DNA of 64,000 bases, taken from contig NC_061468.1 of NCBI RefSeq assembly GCF_022581195.2, positions 11,736,001 through 11,800,000 on the forward strand. The letters are read 5' to 3'. The translations under genes and the position numbers were made by a program. The notes beneath the pieces are model-generated. The model saw only the letters and a list, made by a program, of their open reading frames with translations. It did not search any database and had not been told where the DNA came from. This DNA is from Helicoverpa zea. Its lineage: Eukaryota > Arthropoda > Insecta > Lepidoptera > Noctuidae. This document shows positions 34,339 through 47,692 of this stretch, piece by piece; position 1 is the stretch's first letter; every line of letters begins with the position of its first letter.

Positions 34339-37300
34339 ATGTACCTATGTATTAAAGGGATAAAGTTTTATAAAACTGAAATAAAATATTGGTTAAAAAG
34401 CACTGAATATGTTACAGAAAATAGCAGTACTACGCTTGGTTTTCATATAAATTACAGGTTTTTCGTTATTTATTTAATATTTTCCCTATGTTTTATGTAA
34501 ACAGTGTACTGTAGTCTGTATGGCACCATGAACAGTAGAAAGTGAAGTAAGAGCCAATTTATCTGGTCATCACATCAGACTGAGCTCATTGGCTTAATGA
34601 TCGTCATTGCGACTGTTGTGGGCCGTGAAACCAGCGGGTTTTCACAGGCAGTTTTTGTTCATAGCACTTTTATGGCTGGGGAATACTTGTTCTTAATTAA
34701 AGTATTTAAATAACAGAAATATAACATTGTTAAATTTCGTACTTTCTACATAACCGGCTAAATAGCTTATAAAAGTTTATAAAAAAAACATAGCGAACTA
34801 GGTATGTAGTAATATGCATAGCTGTTTTTATTCTCATATTTTTAATTAATTTAATACATTAACAGTTACCGCTAATTCATATTACAAGTATATGCTCTCA
34901 CTTACCTTCCCTGTTATAAACTCGTCCTCAGTTCTCATGGCCCTAGTTCAACAATTAATACGTTTTCGATGATTTTCAAATTAAATTACGCGGGTACAAC
35001 CCTCCCTGCAGCGGCAGCCGTTAAATACAACGTTTTGTTTTGTCCCAAAGTGAAATTATTGGGGCGATTGTACGCTCATATTGGGAGTAATATAGTGTAA
35101 AATATTTTTTGTTCCATTTGCCTTTTAATAAATTAATTAAACATGGATATGGTTTTAATTTGGGGTAATGGCTGTATTGATTTTGATTTTGCATTTATTT
35201 TGAAGTTAAACTTTGTTACTTTCAGATTTTGTTTGATGTTTTCTTCGTGTGTTTGTTTATTGATTCTAGGATTACTATCACTTCCCACAGTAAATAATAT
35301 GAATAAGCATTTCAAATTAACCATCTACAAAATGAATCAATGTAGATAATAATATGTACTTACTTCTCTATAATATAGATGCACTGATTCACCTTTTGAC
35401 AATACAAGTTCATAACTTAGCAATATTTCCACGATTCACAACAGAGTACAGTAACCGATACCCATTCCGCACAAGCCCCGCAGTACATTCAATCTCGGCA
35501 AGCTTTGTTTAAAGATCTAAATCAAGCCAACAAAAATCCACTGAAGCACATCCCCACAAAATTCATTATAAATATCTGTGCAGCCGCGGGATGATCATAA
35601 CTCACGAGGGATATAAAAATGCCTATCTATACCCATCGCGGATAAATGCCCGCCTGAAACTAGCCGTTGAAAATATCGAACGACTGTATAAGCTGAAAAC
35701 TACGATATTTCATAAAGCACACCCACTCTATCTAGTTTAGTCGAGTTTTTAGAAAAAATATGCGTTGCAAAATTTTTGCGCGAATTTTTCGCCGAGTTTT
35801 GCTTGTTTGTTGATTGAGATGCGAGAAGCCAATACATCTCGTATTTATTTTGGCTTTTAAAAATATGGCCGAGTTGTACGCCTGTGTGGACGAGTTCGGC
35901 CAACTTTGTTGCGTGATTGATTGATGTGATTTCACTGTGGTTTTGAGTCGATGGAAAGTTCACTGTTTTCATATGTGACTGCAAATATGAGAAATATGGA
36001 GCTACAGAAATCCTTTCAAATCGTCAAACACAATCGTTGGATATCGATTTTTGTAAACTAGTGGGCCTTTTAAAAATCTTCTTTAAGCAACACCAACACA
36101 ATGATCATCGTTTAAATACAGGATTTACCTGCTTTGCAATAACAAGCGACTACAACAGTTTCACAAGTTTACTTATGTACGTGACTTCCGAGCTACAATT
36201 CCGGGTTCCGTACGGAAACAAATAATTATGCATTTAAAATACTACGTTAAGGACATGAATGGGGAAATAATTCGCTCGCTTTCCTGTTACCTGGAGCCAG
36301 AACAAAAGATACGTGCACCGATCTGCATCATAATAATGTTAAAAACGAAATATTTTAAAACAACATTTTGATACGGAGAAATACAAAAGAGAATTTGTGG
36401 TTTTCAGTTTCTGTATTTTATTTTTCTACTTCATCTTTTGTTTGATATTTTTGCGTATAATATAAATGGATATCACTAGCTGCATCCTGTAGTTTCCCGA
36501 GAATCTTAAAAAAATGCTTCATGCATCAGGATAAAAATTCTGCTTTATCATTTTCCGCATTTTTGTCTATCTTAATTCAAAATATCATTTGAACCGGTTC
36601 AGTGGTAGTAAGCAAAAATCCATGCATACCATATCAGCAAATTTAAACAAAAGTTTAAAATATAACTTAAACTTAATGGTATAAGCAAAATATTTCGTTA
36701 TAAATTCGTTCCTAAATTCGTATATAGGTGTTTGTTCCTCTTTCATGCAAAAAAAAATTAAACAGATTTTTATAAAAAATTGGTAGTAATATAGTTTAAA
36801 TATCAGAATAACATATAGACTCCTTTTCATCAATGTGTGGGAATAATTCCCTCAGGACGCAGGCGAAACTGCGGGTGGAAGCATGTAGCTTGAATAAAAA
36901 GTTTTGGAAAGTGATTTAAACTGCCATCGCTGGATCCCTAATCCGCTGAAAAATCTGTAAAGCGTCCGTGATGCGCGGTCGGCTTACTCGTGATTTAAAA
37001 AGAGGCTTACTTTTTAAGTTTTTAACCGACTGTGTTGGATGGCAGTGCTTTTAAACAAACTGCCGTTGCGCGCTGTAAAAGGAACATGCAGATTGAAGTG
37101 ATAAAACTGTCTTTACATATATGTATGTGTTACTATGGGAATCTATTAGAGTTTCGTTGCAATATGTACTTAGTAATATACGTTTGTTCCATGTAGCAGT
37201 AGGCAAAACACGTCTTCTATTTTTAGATACTTTAAGCGACCAGCTGCGCTGTTGCATTTGCGCTGCATTTTTACATTTTATATATTTTTTTGTAATTTTA

Positions 37301-40300
37301 TACAGTAATATTTCCCTAAATGTATAAACCAAAATAATAAGTGAATATGTATAAAAACAGACATTCATATTCATTCGTACAACCACCCCAATCACAGTAA
37401 AAATAATAAACAAATCCTGTCAAAACATTGCCAAAAAACCTTTCCTTAAGAATTTGTATAAAATTTTTAGGCGTCACACACACGGCAGACTCACGAACAT
37501 TTCCGTTCGACTCGCCAATTTCGAGAGCACGTGAGATCAGGCCGCACGTGCGTCGCCTGCCTAATGTAACTACCAGTATAACGTGACCTGTCCACTGTAA
37601 GTTAAGTCATAAAAACTGTACAAAGGCCAGGGGTCATCGTATTCTGGTTTGCGGCAAAGAAATGAGTTTTAAACCCACCTTGGTTGGTGTCGGGTGAGAA
37701 CAGAAATTGAGCGGAAACTGTGTCGCTTTAGATTAGAGACGCTATTGTTTTTTTAAGTGCGTTAAACGTTTTGTTTGTTCCATTGAATTACTTGACGAGT
37801 ACTTGTGTAAATCACCTGGTAGCCATTTAGCCATGGAAGTAAAGACGCAGTAAATAATAATCAGTTGTTGTATGTTCGTTACATTCAAAATTGTATTGTG
37901 TTATAAATGTTAACTATAAAATCAAAACCATTTCCTGCCTCCACGGGTATCAACGTCATCATGTAAAGACCTCGGAAAATGCTTTGCTCCTACATTTTCT
38001 TACAAAGCAACAATCACTATAAACGTAAATATAATATCATAGTATCAATAAAAGTGTTGCCACTAAAACACCAATGAGCTGAATAATATTTGTAAAATAT
38101 TTAGACGATTATAATAAAGCTGTTTACAAGCCGAAAGAAACAGTCACACCCTGTTGGTTGAACAAGCCAGTCTTTTCAAAGGGTTATTCTCTTTTCACCT
38201 TTCCATACTTCTACATACTAGCAGTTGCGGTTATTTTTATGCCCAAATATTATTTTAATCACCAAAATATGTTCTTGTTTTGCAGGAAAAAGTAACACAC
38301 ATCCACATACACAAGAAGGTCATGAAGGATCTTTGGAGACAAACTCCTGTAAAATCCCAAGCTAAACCATTCGAAACTTATATACCAATTGTAACAACAT
38401 TGTGAATACCAATTAATTCAAAACTAGTTTGTTTACTTCTCAGTTGGCAACAATATCTTAGTAAGCAACCCGCCTAAACAATCCCTTGGAAATTAAGGGG
38501 CAATTCTCAACATCGACGGATCGACAAACAAAGTTATTATAAATAAATGTAACGATTTGTGAGCCGCACTGGATGGCTGAAATAACCGTTACAGGGCAAA
38601 CATGAATGTATCTTAACGAGTTACTGTAAAAGTGGGAATCGTGTGGGAGCTCGTTTTCAGTATACGATTCGATTACGATACGATTTTTATAGGGAATTGA
38701 GTATTGTTGGCTGAGTTCTTAAGGCTAACGATTTCTAATAGCACCTTCTTTTTCGAACGTCGTATGGTGATATTACTTTCTAAGAATTTAAGGTAACTAG
38801 TGTTCATATTTAGAAAAGCATATTTTTATTGTGAATTAACAAAATATTCACACTGTTCAGAATCAATATTTCAAAAGAGAAATACCTATTTTTGGAAGTT
38901 TTGTAAGATCATCCACAAAATTGTAAGAAAAAAATCCATATTGGGTATGTATTGGGTATGTGTCCGAATCACAGAAAACAATCACTTTTTTTAATTTCGA
39001 TCTGCCTTCCATTTAAACAAAGACCTTTTACAAATCCGACATATCTGTCAGTCTCTCCACACACAATCGTGTACCATAAACTACGCAGGATATATCGAGG
39101 CAGCAATTATAGCGGGCGTCTCGATAATGTAAGACTAACGAACGATAACAAGCATGTTTACCCGGCGCCGCGTGTTGCCTAAATTATTTTATGTTCGCCA
39201 CCGCGCTCCGCAGAGGTTCAATATCGAACGCTCGCTTTTTGAATTGTGTGCGCATTTTGTTTTATGTCGAGTGGTTTTAGAATATAGTTCCTTATTGGGG
39301 AATTATTTTTATTTTTTAAATAACGCAATGATTTTAAGTTTTTTTTTATTGATGTGTGTGTTTTGTAAATGTCGCTAATATTAATCTACCTTATTGAACT
39401 CATCGCTACGAATAAATTTAATTCAATAAATAATATAGTAATAATTGACAAACTAAAAAATCTTATTTTTTCCGAAGCATTTACGACAAAAAGCGTTTTT
39501 ATCAAGAACTAATCAAATACATGAACATATTGAACATTGCAACCACAACGAAAATCAACGAAAACACAATACTCATCAATCATAAAACTGAATCACAAAT
39601 TATACCTATTCACATAAAAAAACCTGCAACGTACACTGTTGTTAATTTTACCTCTTCTCATAAATACCAGCAGATGTGAATCCGGGCTCCTAAACTATTC
39701 TGACTCCATAAAATAAATATATGAGGAAGTCTCTTGAGAACAATGTCACATACATACTGACATACAGCTATCAAACATAGCATATTATATGAGTTACTTC
39801 TCTCTTTACCCCAATAGGGGGTAATTTAGTTACCCATGTAAATAAAGTCGGTGGTAAAAATCACGATGGATACATCTTTTGAATATTTATCATAATATTT
39901 CGAAGTTATCGGTAAGTTTGGTATACATTACTGCTGTTGTTCTGAAGAGGTTGTGATTAGTACATTGTAGATAAGCAATGTATGACGTTCTAGTGAGAGT
40001 ATCCGATTTTTTGGGAAGGTGACTTATTGTTTGGTGTAGAAGGGTCAAAGATATACTTTCTGGGTCGATGTGTGTTGATATAGGTCGATTCCATAAATAA
40101 ATATAGGTATGTTGTTCATGTTTTTGCTATACTTTCCTTGTGCGAAATAAATGATACTCTCGAAGGTATTATGTATAAAAATGCTTTAAAGTTATGTTAT
40201 ACTTGATGACTGTCATATTATAAATGTCTTTCATGGCGAGTTGCTACAACATTCGTAGCGTTAACGACTACGTGAACCGCTACGCCGCGTAGCAATGCTA

Positions 40301-41144
40301 CATTTAACCAATGAATGGTTAAATAAAATTCTATGTATTACAAATTAAATGAGAATGGTACTCTTAACTCTACCCTCTCTTCCTATTTACTCTTCTTCTT
40401 TAATTTCAAAAGGCCTACCGAAAGTTACAACAGTTGGTAGAAGCGAGTAAAGTTATCCAGTGCAGTAAAATAAGTCACTATAAAAACAAAAAAAAAACTG
40501 AAAAATGATGCCTTTTGTAGGAATGTTCTGAATGAATCCCAGATGAGTTGCCTGTAATACGACATTGCCCGGCCGGATGTTCCGGATAACCTCATTACAC
40601 ATAATTACCGGTGTGATGACGTCAGTCTCGCGACCTGCTGATTGCCACTCATTTGTGGAAAAATACTTCAAAATAAACTGCTTCAGGAAATTCGTTGTAT
40701 TAACAAGTACGGGTTATGTAAGGTCTTCCATTTATTATAGTTATTTGTGTTTACGTGAAAGAAAAAACTTTACCACGACTTTTTAGCATCAATGTCCTTT
40801 GTCAGGTATGTTTTTTTCTCCATATAATGTTTTTGTACTAAACAATGTTTCATGAAAGGTTCACACTTTTATGCCAAAACTACAATATTACTTTCGCGTT
40901 TTATAATATGTATTCAAACTGAAACTTCTAGACCGACAAGAATCTATATGAATCTGGCTAAAGATGAATTAATGATCTAAACAGTTTAGACAGTAACAAG
41001 TAGTTTTCACTCAATGATACCACCAAAAATTAACAACTTACACAATAACTCCTTAATCATTTTGCACAACTGTATCAGCTCCGTGTCACGTCCGTGTCGG
41101 GTCCGATACGGTTCCGATACGGATACAATTTACCTACGTCAAGC
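34339..41144. other. Long gene-free stretch
   Basis: No coding region is supported; the listed short frames show no domains. Features seen: a weak A-box-like GAGCTCATTGGCTTAATG at about 34581-34598; a CpG-rich patch at 37480-37565 with CACGTG-type words; and an island at 40560-40660 with GGCCGGATGTTCCGG, ATTA homeodomain-type cores and a perfect CRE palindrome TGACGTCA at 40617-40624. Degenerate interspersed repeats at 36465-36885 are listed separately. Confidence 0.45.
36465..36885. repeat. Decayed copies of short lepidopteran interspersed repeats
   Basis: At 36472-36620, ACTAGCTGCATCCTG, GGATAAAAATTCTGC and AACCGGTTCAGTGGT follow the block order of the ACTAGCTG...GGTTCAGTAG repeat type, heavily mutated. 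At 36845-36885, GGACGCAGGCGAAACTGCGGGTGGAAGC resembles the antisense start of the same kind of element. No ORF. Confidence 0.4.
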
Positions 41145-41384
41145 CTTACTGACAGACCTCTTTACTTACTGACAGACCTCTTTACTTACTGACAGACCTC
41201 TTTACTTACTGACAGACCTCTTTACTTACTGACAGACCTCTTTACTTACTGACAGACCTCTTTACTTACTGACAGACCTCTTTACTTACTGACAGACCTC
41301 TTTACTTACTGACAGACCTCTTTACTTACTGACAGACCTCTTTACTTACTGACAGACCTCTTTACTTACTGACAGACCTCTCTC
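41145..41384. repeat. Perfect minisatellite, 12 copies of a 20-bp unit
   Basis: The unit CTTACTGACAGACCTCTTTA is repeated head to tail; the core GACAGACCTC occurs 12 times at exactly 20-bp spacing. I see no substitution among copies until the last unit, where the end changes to TCTC. There are no spacers and no dyad symmetry, so it is not CRISPR-like. Perfect homogeneity indicates recent expansion. Immediately upstream lies a short stretch with repeated CCGTGTC and CCGATACGG words (41090-41128). Confidence 0.97.
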
Positions 41385-41931
41385 AGATCGCGGGGTGTTA
41401 GCAGTCGTCTTTAAAAAACGAAAGAAAATATTGGGAAAGGATTCGAATCTCCGAAATTTTAGTTCATGCTGGCTGTTTTCCTATTTCACCCACTTGACTC
41501 CGCTGATAAAGGAATGCTTATGTCTTCCATGCATAGTGTGGCTTCCTAATAACAGTTAAATTGTTTTTTTTATCTGGGTAACAATTTTCTTAAGTAAAGC
41601 CATGAAAACACCTAGTTAGCTTCTAAAGTTATATCATTTTAGTATTAATAATTTTCATTATCATTGAAGTGACATTGTGTCTAATATGTGAATCGAGACC
41701 TACCTAACCCGTCTGGAACTTTATCTACATAAGGGTATAAAGTATTCATATTTAACGAACCAATATACTAAGATAACTTTGTAAAATTTAATGTGCCCGC
41801 CAGCCCAAAGGTCGGGCATACACGTAAAATGTCACAAAATATTATTATTAGATCAAAAGCAATTTTGGGAGAATTCCGTAGATATTGTTATTAAGGAGGT
41901 ACTTAAATATTTTTGTTATGAAAGATGTGTG

Positions 41932-42030
41932 CATCTGAAGTGGCCGGGAATCAAATCTGTGACACAAAAGGAAGCTTCGTAAAACCACTTTACCACAAGT
42001 GAATGCGTCGGTGAAGGAAAATTGCCTTGC
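41932..42030 (-). repeat. Degenerate tRNA-derived SINE head
   Basis: On the minus strand GTGGTAAAGTGG (A-box-like) is followed ~45 bp later by GATTTGATTCCCGG (B-box-like, with T for C in the core). Spacing and order are those of a tRNA promoter. A GCCCG/CGGGC stem further along at 41795-41817 may belong to its body. The copy is old; boundaries are not clear. Confidence 0.45.
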
Positions 42031-43139
42031 CCTAACTTTCCATATGGATTTGTTTATGTTTTTTATTGCATATCTTTTTACTCTAAAAAAAACCAGTGAA
42101 ATACATACATTTAGCAGATCCACAAAATTGCTGTTAAAAAAAATATAGAACTACGTTTTATTAAATTCTTAACACACTTTTAAATAACAGTTTTCCATTC
42201 AGACAAAAGTGGATGACATTCATTACTTTTTAATAGCATCAAATACATTTTTGCATTCCGAATCACATAAATTCCCTACAAACAAACATCCACCCTTACA
42301 AAAATCTACCATAGCCCCGTCGTATATAAACATAGATCATATAATATATAGACAGGAAGCGGTAAGCTAGGAATTCCGCCATATGATTTGTGGCGCGCTC
42401 TGAACGACCCGGGTAGACTTCCCCGGGAGTAACACGTTAGCTTTCCACGCTTTATTTTGAATGGAAGTCGCTTCTAGTGCCAAGTGTGTGTTGGTGGATG
42501 TGAAGGTGCTGTGCTATATTTTTGATAGATCATTTTTATGGCCGTTTCTCATAAACGAGAAATGTTTCGTTTTGGTCACAGACATTTTTGACTCTCATTG
42601 TAAAGCAAGTAAAAAAACGGAGCTACATTAGATTTCCAATGATTCAGTTTTTGTTTGGGACCTTATCAGTAATTTAGTGATGACCTTAAACTTTTATACT
42701 AAAAGGACACATAAAAAATGATCAATAATACAATTCAACTAAATTTACTTTTTTCCTTAAATAATCTTATATATTGAAACTGCAAATTTAGGTTAATGAA
42801 TATTTTCAGCCACTGCTACTTTCCCCAAAATCTACCCAGGAAGAGTCATTTAAACCAAAACAGCGATAAAATCCGATACTTCAAACCTCGTAATATAATT
42901 TGCTCGGTGGAAAACAATCAGCGAACGAACAGTTGTCGGTAACGTAACACCGGCCTGTCTTATTATATTATTAGATTGTGTACGTCAGGGGGTCACGACA
43001 ATATTGCTATTACGAACACCCTGCTTTATATACTTCCTATTTACTTTAATAGGAATCAAGTTAATTGGTAATTATTTGTTATTTGAAGAAAAATTAATCG
43101 ATGGTTATACATATAAGTAACTGCAAAAGTGAGTTTGTA

Positions 43140-44145
43140 TCTTTGTCACGACAAAAAGAATGAGATGAAAATTTGGGTCTAGATAGATGTTGGTTTGAGA
43201 TGCAGGTGAAGTCGCGGCAGACAATTAGCTTACTACAAAATAATTCAAGTACAGTATTTGTTGTTGAAAGTCTAGCTAGGTTTTGTTGAACTGAAAATAT
43301 TTGTGATGTGTGTACTAAATCATTTTACAAATATCCGAATGTAATTTACATTTATCTTCTGATTCAATTTTTTGAAGTTTGGTTAATAAATTATCCTTTT
43401 GTGGAATACATTTTTATGATAGTAGATTTATTTATATTACAATATTTTCATAAGCCTTTTCAAAATCACAACCCTTTTTAAATAGGTTGATTTAAAAATT
43501 ACATCCAGTAGAAGTATTTACTTCAGAACTAAAAACTAAATTAAGTTGTTTTTCCCAATAGGTTACTTATTGATAACTATGAGTTATATTTAAGCAATTT
43601 AAGTTAGCCTATGAAGTAACAAAACCTTTCTAAAACCCGTACCACACCTCGCCATAAATCCAGGGCGCAAACAAAAACAAGCCTATTACGGCTGCACCGT
43701 ACGACAATAAAATGTTAAATGATAATTTCGCGAGATGTCCGTTCAGTTTCCGGGGGAGGACTTCCGGCGACACGCATTAGCCATTAGCATGGCGGCTGTC
43801 GTTGACGTCACATCCGCTCATCCCCTAACGCAGGGGTGGACAACCGTTGGTAGGATAATCTGTCGTGGCACACCAGAATGATTTGGGCAAGTCGTAATTA
43901 TGTCAGTTGCATTTACTTAAATCGAGTACTTAAAATAAATCAAAGATGCATTAAAAATTAAAAATTGTACCTACAGAAATATTTTTACCATAACTTTACC
44001 AGCATTTCAAGGGAACTTAGCCCCGCACTTGGATAAAAAGTAGCCTATCTCTTATGCCAGATACCAATTTCAACACAACTGTTTAAGACGACTTAGCATG
44101 AAAGGGCAACATACAAACAAACATACTCATAACAAGAATTAAAAT
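43140..44145. repeat. Two decayed interspersed-repeat fragments (about 43140-43230 and 43960-44145)
   Basis: The first contains GCAGGTGAAGTCGCGGCAGACAA, the antisense start of the common ACTAGCTGTTGCCCGCGACTTCG-type repeat. The second contains GGATAAAAAGTAGCCTATCTC, ATACCAATTTCA, GCATGAAAGGGCAACATACA and AACAAACATACTC. This is the block order of the related element, whose usual wording is GTAGCCTATGT...GTGAAAGAGTAACAAACATAC. The DNA between the fragments (43231-43959) is unique as far as can be seen. Confidence 0.45.
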
Positions 44146-47100
44146 ATTTGTCACAAAGACACTCCCTAGCATCATTATACACTCTCTAGTATTATTTTTT
44201 AATGCATATAACACGTAAGCCAATTAAGGTTGGCCACCCCTGCCTAACGATATTGTTGGGTAGCGTTTGTTTTGGCGATCCAATTGATTGCAAACGTATT
44301 TGCAGTAAATTCCGAGGAAATTATGCCAGCGATACTGTAGGTGTGTTTGTTCGTACATACCGAGATTACTTTGCTTTGCATTTATATGTTCAAATAGGAT
44401 TCGCTTTTTATTTTTGTAGAATTCTGTAAAAAGGAGGGGAAGATTTCGGTTCGTGTAAGTAACGCCAAAAGGCTATTACTACTAACAAAACGTAGGTAGG
44501 TTTGTAGATATATAAAAAGAGGTGTGTTACCAAATACACTATCTACATAAAAAAGGACCACAATAAAGCAAAACGTTTAAAAAACAAACAGAAAAAGGTC
44601 GTCGCATCTCATTACCATCTCAGCGGCGTCCCAAACAAAAGTTCATAAACTAAATATACTGGGAATCGCTATTTTAACATAATCTCTACGCGAATACCTG
44701 CCCAACTTTATTGTGCTATTTATTTATTCTACTAGAATTTTGTGCACGAATTTTAGTGTCCTTATATGTGGCTTAGGGAGGGGCTATAGTGATATCGATA
44801 AATGCCTATCGATATATCGGCTTCACGAATATAGATGGTAGATTGCTGTCGCTTAATTTATGCACTTATTCTGTAGCGTTAAACGAGTTAATTAGAAAAT
44901 GACAGAGAACTAACTTCAAACTACTACCAACGTCGCTGAAGTCTTTGTAAGTACAAAATTTTCCCGTTACACTCAAAGCGTGAATCGATCATCACTCTGG
45001 TCCGGACATCTAAAGGCGAGTACATGTATTCACAATTTCGCATATTGGCACAAATTCAAATTTCCAAACGTGTTTTGCATCAAAATTCGGACATGTGACT
45101 GATTACTTCATTACGGGGGTGGCTGAACGAGTTCAGGCTCGTTCCTCATTAGGCTGTCACGCGAGGTATCAAAGCTGAATGTATGGCTTTCAGTGGGAGC
45201 CCTCACTAATATGCTGTTAGCGCCGTGTATCAACTTGGATCCGTGTCACGTATTTAGGCTTTGCTAAAGATGTAAACGTTTCTATTCAAATTGTATTTAA
45301 TGTCTCTGTAGATAAGAGTACCTTTATATGTAAATTACTGTTGGGACGATTTATATTACATAATAATAACACAGTAACTATCGTCATTGTGCACTACTGC
45401 CTTAGGCGTAACCCATTCCAAATTCTATAAAAAATCAACACAAAAAGAAAGAGATTGTAATTCTATATATCGACAACAGTGCACAACACTACGGTATAAT
45501 ATCAACTTTTACGATCGCCTTTTACCATATAAATGTCATTTGCTTTTGTGAATAAACTAGTCCCCTTTTTATTCTTTTTATAGGAATGTTTGTAGATATC
45601 GCAGTGGCTTCGCGTTTACTGCTTACCGCGATTCCTGGAGAGATGGGAGGCTGCTGGGTTAAGTGCCCCTACCTCAGGACGAAGGGCTTTATATGTTAGG
45701 CGGTGTATTATGCTGAGGATCGCTTTGGTTTATTTCTTCTGATGAGGTAAGAATGTTTGCTGTAAGATTTATAGCTATGTTTTTGAGTTTTTTCGTTATA
45801 AAATATTAATGGCTGTATACACTTAAGCAAGTTATAAAAATTTATACCCCTGGACCGGCACAGATAGAGTTCAATACCTATACTTGATAATTACCATCCA
45901 TAATACCGTAGTCTCCCATCCGAACACTAACTGCAGTAGTACCGGCTTAACATTTGGGATCGATCATGTACTACGTCTATAAAGTCCTCAACACCAAAGT
46001 TGACTTACCGTCTAGCCTAAACCCTCTAGATTCACAACAGTCAACATAACTAGCTCTTTAAATATTATTGAACATCAAACACCACTTACCCACACATACA
46101 CACAAACAAATTCTAAACCATTAACACATACAGACAAGGACTGAAACTTAGCCGAGATATTAATCTGAGTTTGTGGGTAAAGTGATGCTTAGAGGCTTGT
46201 GTCAATAGTGGGTTTGGCGGCTTAATTTAGCTAACTGTTGACCTAGGCACAACTATTAGTATTAACAGATGGTACCTGGTGTTGAGCAAGTAAATACTGG
46301 GTGTTGGTGCAGCCTGATGAGTTCTGAGGGTGCTGTGTTTGAGATAATTTAACTTTGTAGTGACATTTACGTGTTAAATAGCTGATTATGTACTGTCTAC
46401 TCTTTGGAGTTTAAATCTTTATTTAATTTGTACAAAGCATGACAAGTTCGAAAAACATTATCTTACTGTGAAGGTATTGTCACAAATAGTGACATCGAAT
46501 AAAATGATCATTACACCACGTCATCTCACAGTATCCTCATCCGGAAAGTCTTCAAATCCTATCCTATAATACTCACAAACTACATTATTTTTACAGCAGT
46601 CACCAAAAAACCCGACTAACCTAATAATACTTCTCCATTGAATTCGAACAAGCGTACTGTCATTTACAATTTCGTTCCAATAGAGATTTGTAAGCACAAT
46701 TTAATAATTGAAGGCGACGAGTCCAAGCCGTCACCTTATATTTGGTGGTTAATTGAAAATTTTCCGCCCCTTGTTGGGATACCGACGTCTATGCGATATT
46801 ATGTTCCAATGCCGCAAGGAAGCTGGAATGAAGGGGTATCCTTGCGAAGAAATATTGGGCGATTGTTGCGCAACAGAAGTATTTTGAGAAGAATACGTTT
46901 AATTTCACAGCATCTATGAACTCGTGTCATGACAATAATAAGAATTAAGAAATGACCAGCAGCAAATTCTAGCTTCCCATTAAAATAAAATAATTAAAGT
47001 ATTTACTTCCAAATTCATTACATCTCCTTCTTTCAATTAATTTATATCAGCAATATTAAGATCAGCTTGTAACAGCAAGCGAGAGAATACTTTATGAAAT

Positions 47101-47321
47101 GAGACAATATTACTTAGTAGCCCCATGATCTCACTATAACTGCTTAATACTCGTTATACCTACTCCTGTTATTTCCTCACTTTTATAGAACAGGGGTGAG
47201 GACATCTTTCAAAAATACTTGACATAAACCAAAAGGAGCCACTTCTCGCTAAGACTTTATGGGGTGAGCAGAATTCAAAGCGACAAATAAGATAGGTGAA
47301 CCACTTAGAAAAGGGTGATTA

Positions 47322-47551
47322 TGTTGTAGTGGGACCTACACTAATTGTTGACGCATCAATATTGTTCATACTGTACTTGCATTGTGTTCGCCTCCTCAGT
47401 TGTCCCGTATATCGCACTACCAACGCACGCTACTAAATATTGTGACTGTACCAAATCGTATGTAACCTAATTGGAGTCAGAAAATAAAAGTGTATTAATT
47501 AGTATTCGGTTTATTTACTTATCTCTGAACACGACACCCCACCATCTAAAT
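47322..47551 (+). repeat. Putative 5' LTR of a Ty3/gypsy element
   Basis: A segment of ~215-230 bp begins with TGTTGTAGTGGGACC (a TG start) and contains AATAAA-type signals (AAAATAAAAG at ~47484). It lies directly upstream of the primer-binding site. The right end is either near 47536 (CGACA) or just before the primer site at 47552. No second copy was found downstream, so its identity as an LTR rests on position and on the element behind it. Confidence 0.55.
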
Positions 47552-47567
47552 TGGTGACCCCGTGTGG
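47552..47567 (+). other. Primer-binding site, tRNA-Trp type
   Basis: TGGTGACCCCG matches the complement of the 3' end of tRNA-Trp (CGGGGTCACCA) for 11 bases; the following bases diverge. tRNA-Trp priming is usual for the CsRn1/Kabuki group of Ty3/gypsy elements, agreeing with the gag zinc motif downstream. Confidence 0.65.
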
Positions 47568-47692
47568 AGAAAGTGTGAACTGTAACCAGTGAATTTGGAC
47601 TTGTAATTCAGTGAATCGGACGACCGGGGCAACTCACACAAGTGTACGTAGTGTCGGCTTAATATTAGTGCGCGTCAAATTAAGAAATTATA

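Larger units (their letters stand above)
41385..47321. other. Long gene-free stretch
   Basis: No gene is recognised. Degenerate repeats at 41932-42030 and 43140-44145 are listed separately. An island at 43735-43840 has GCATGGCGGC and a CRE palindrome TGACGTCA at 43803-43810. The frame at 46620-46919 (about 100 codons, no ATG) encodes WWLIENFPPLVGIP and NIGRLLRNRSILRRIR-type phrases that look protein-like, but matches no family I know. Positions 45595-45720 are GC-richer than their surroundings without a clear identity. Confidence 0.45.

Noticed and set aside
41145..41384. CRISPR-like array
   Set aside because: Units are contiguous with no spacers, and the sequence is eukaryotic; it is a simple minisatellite.
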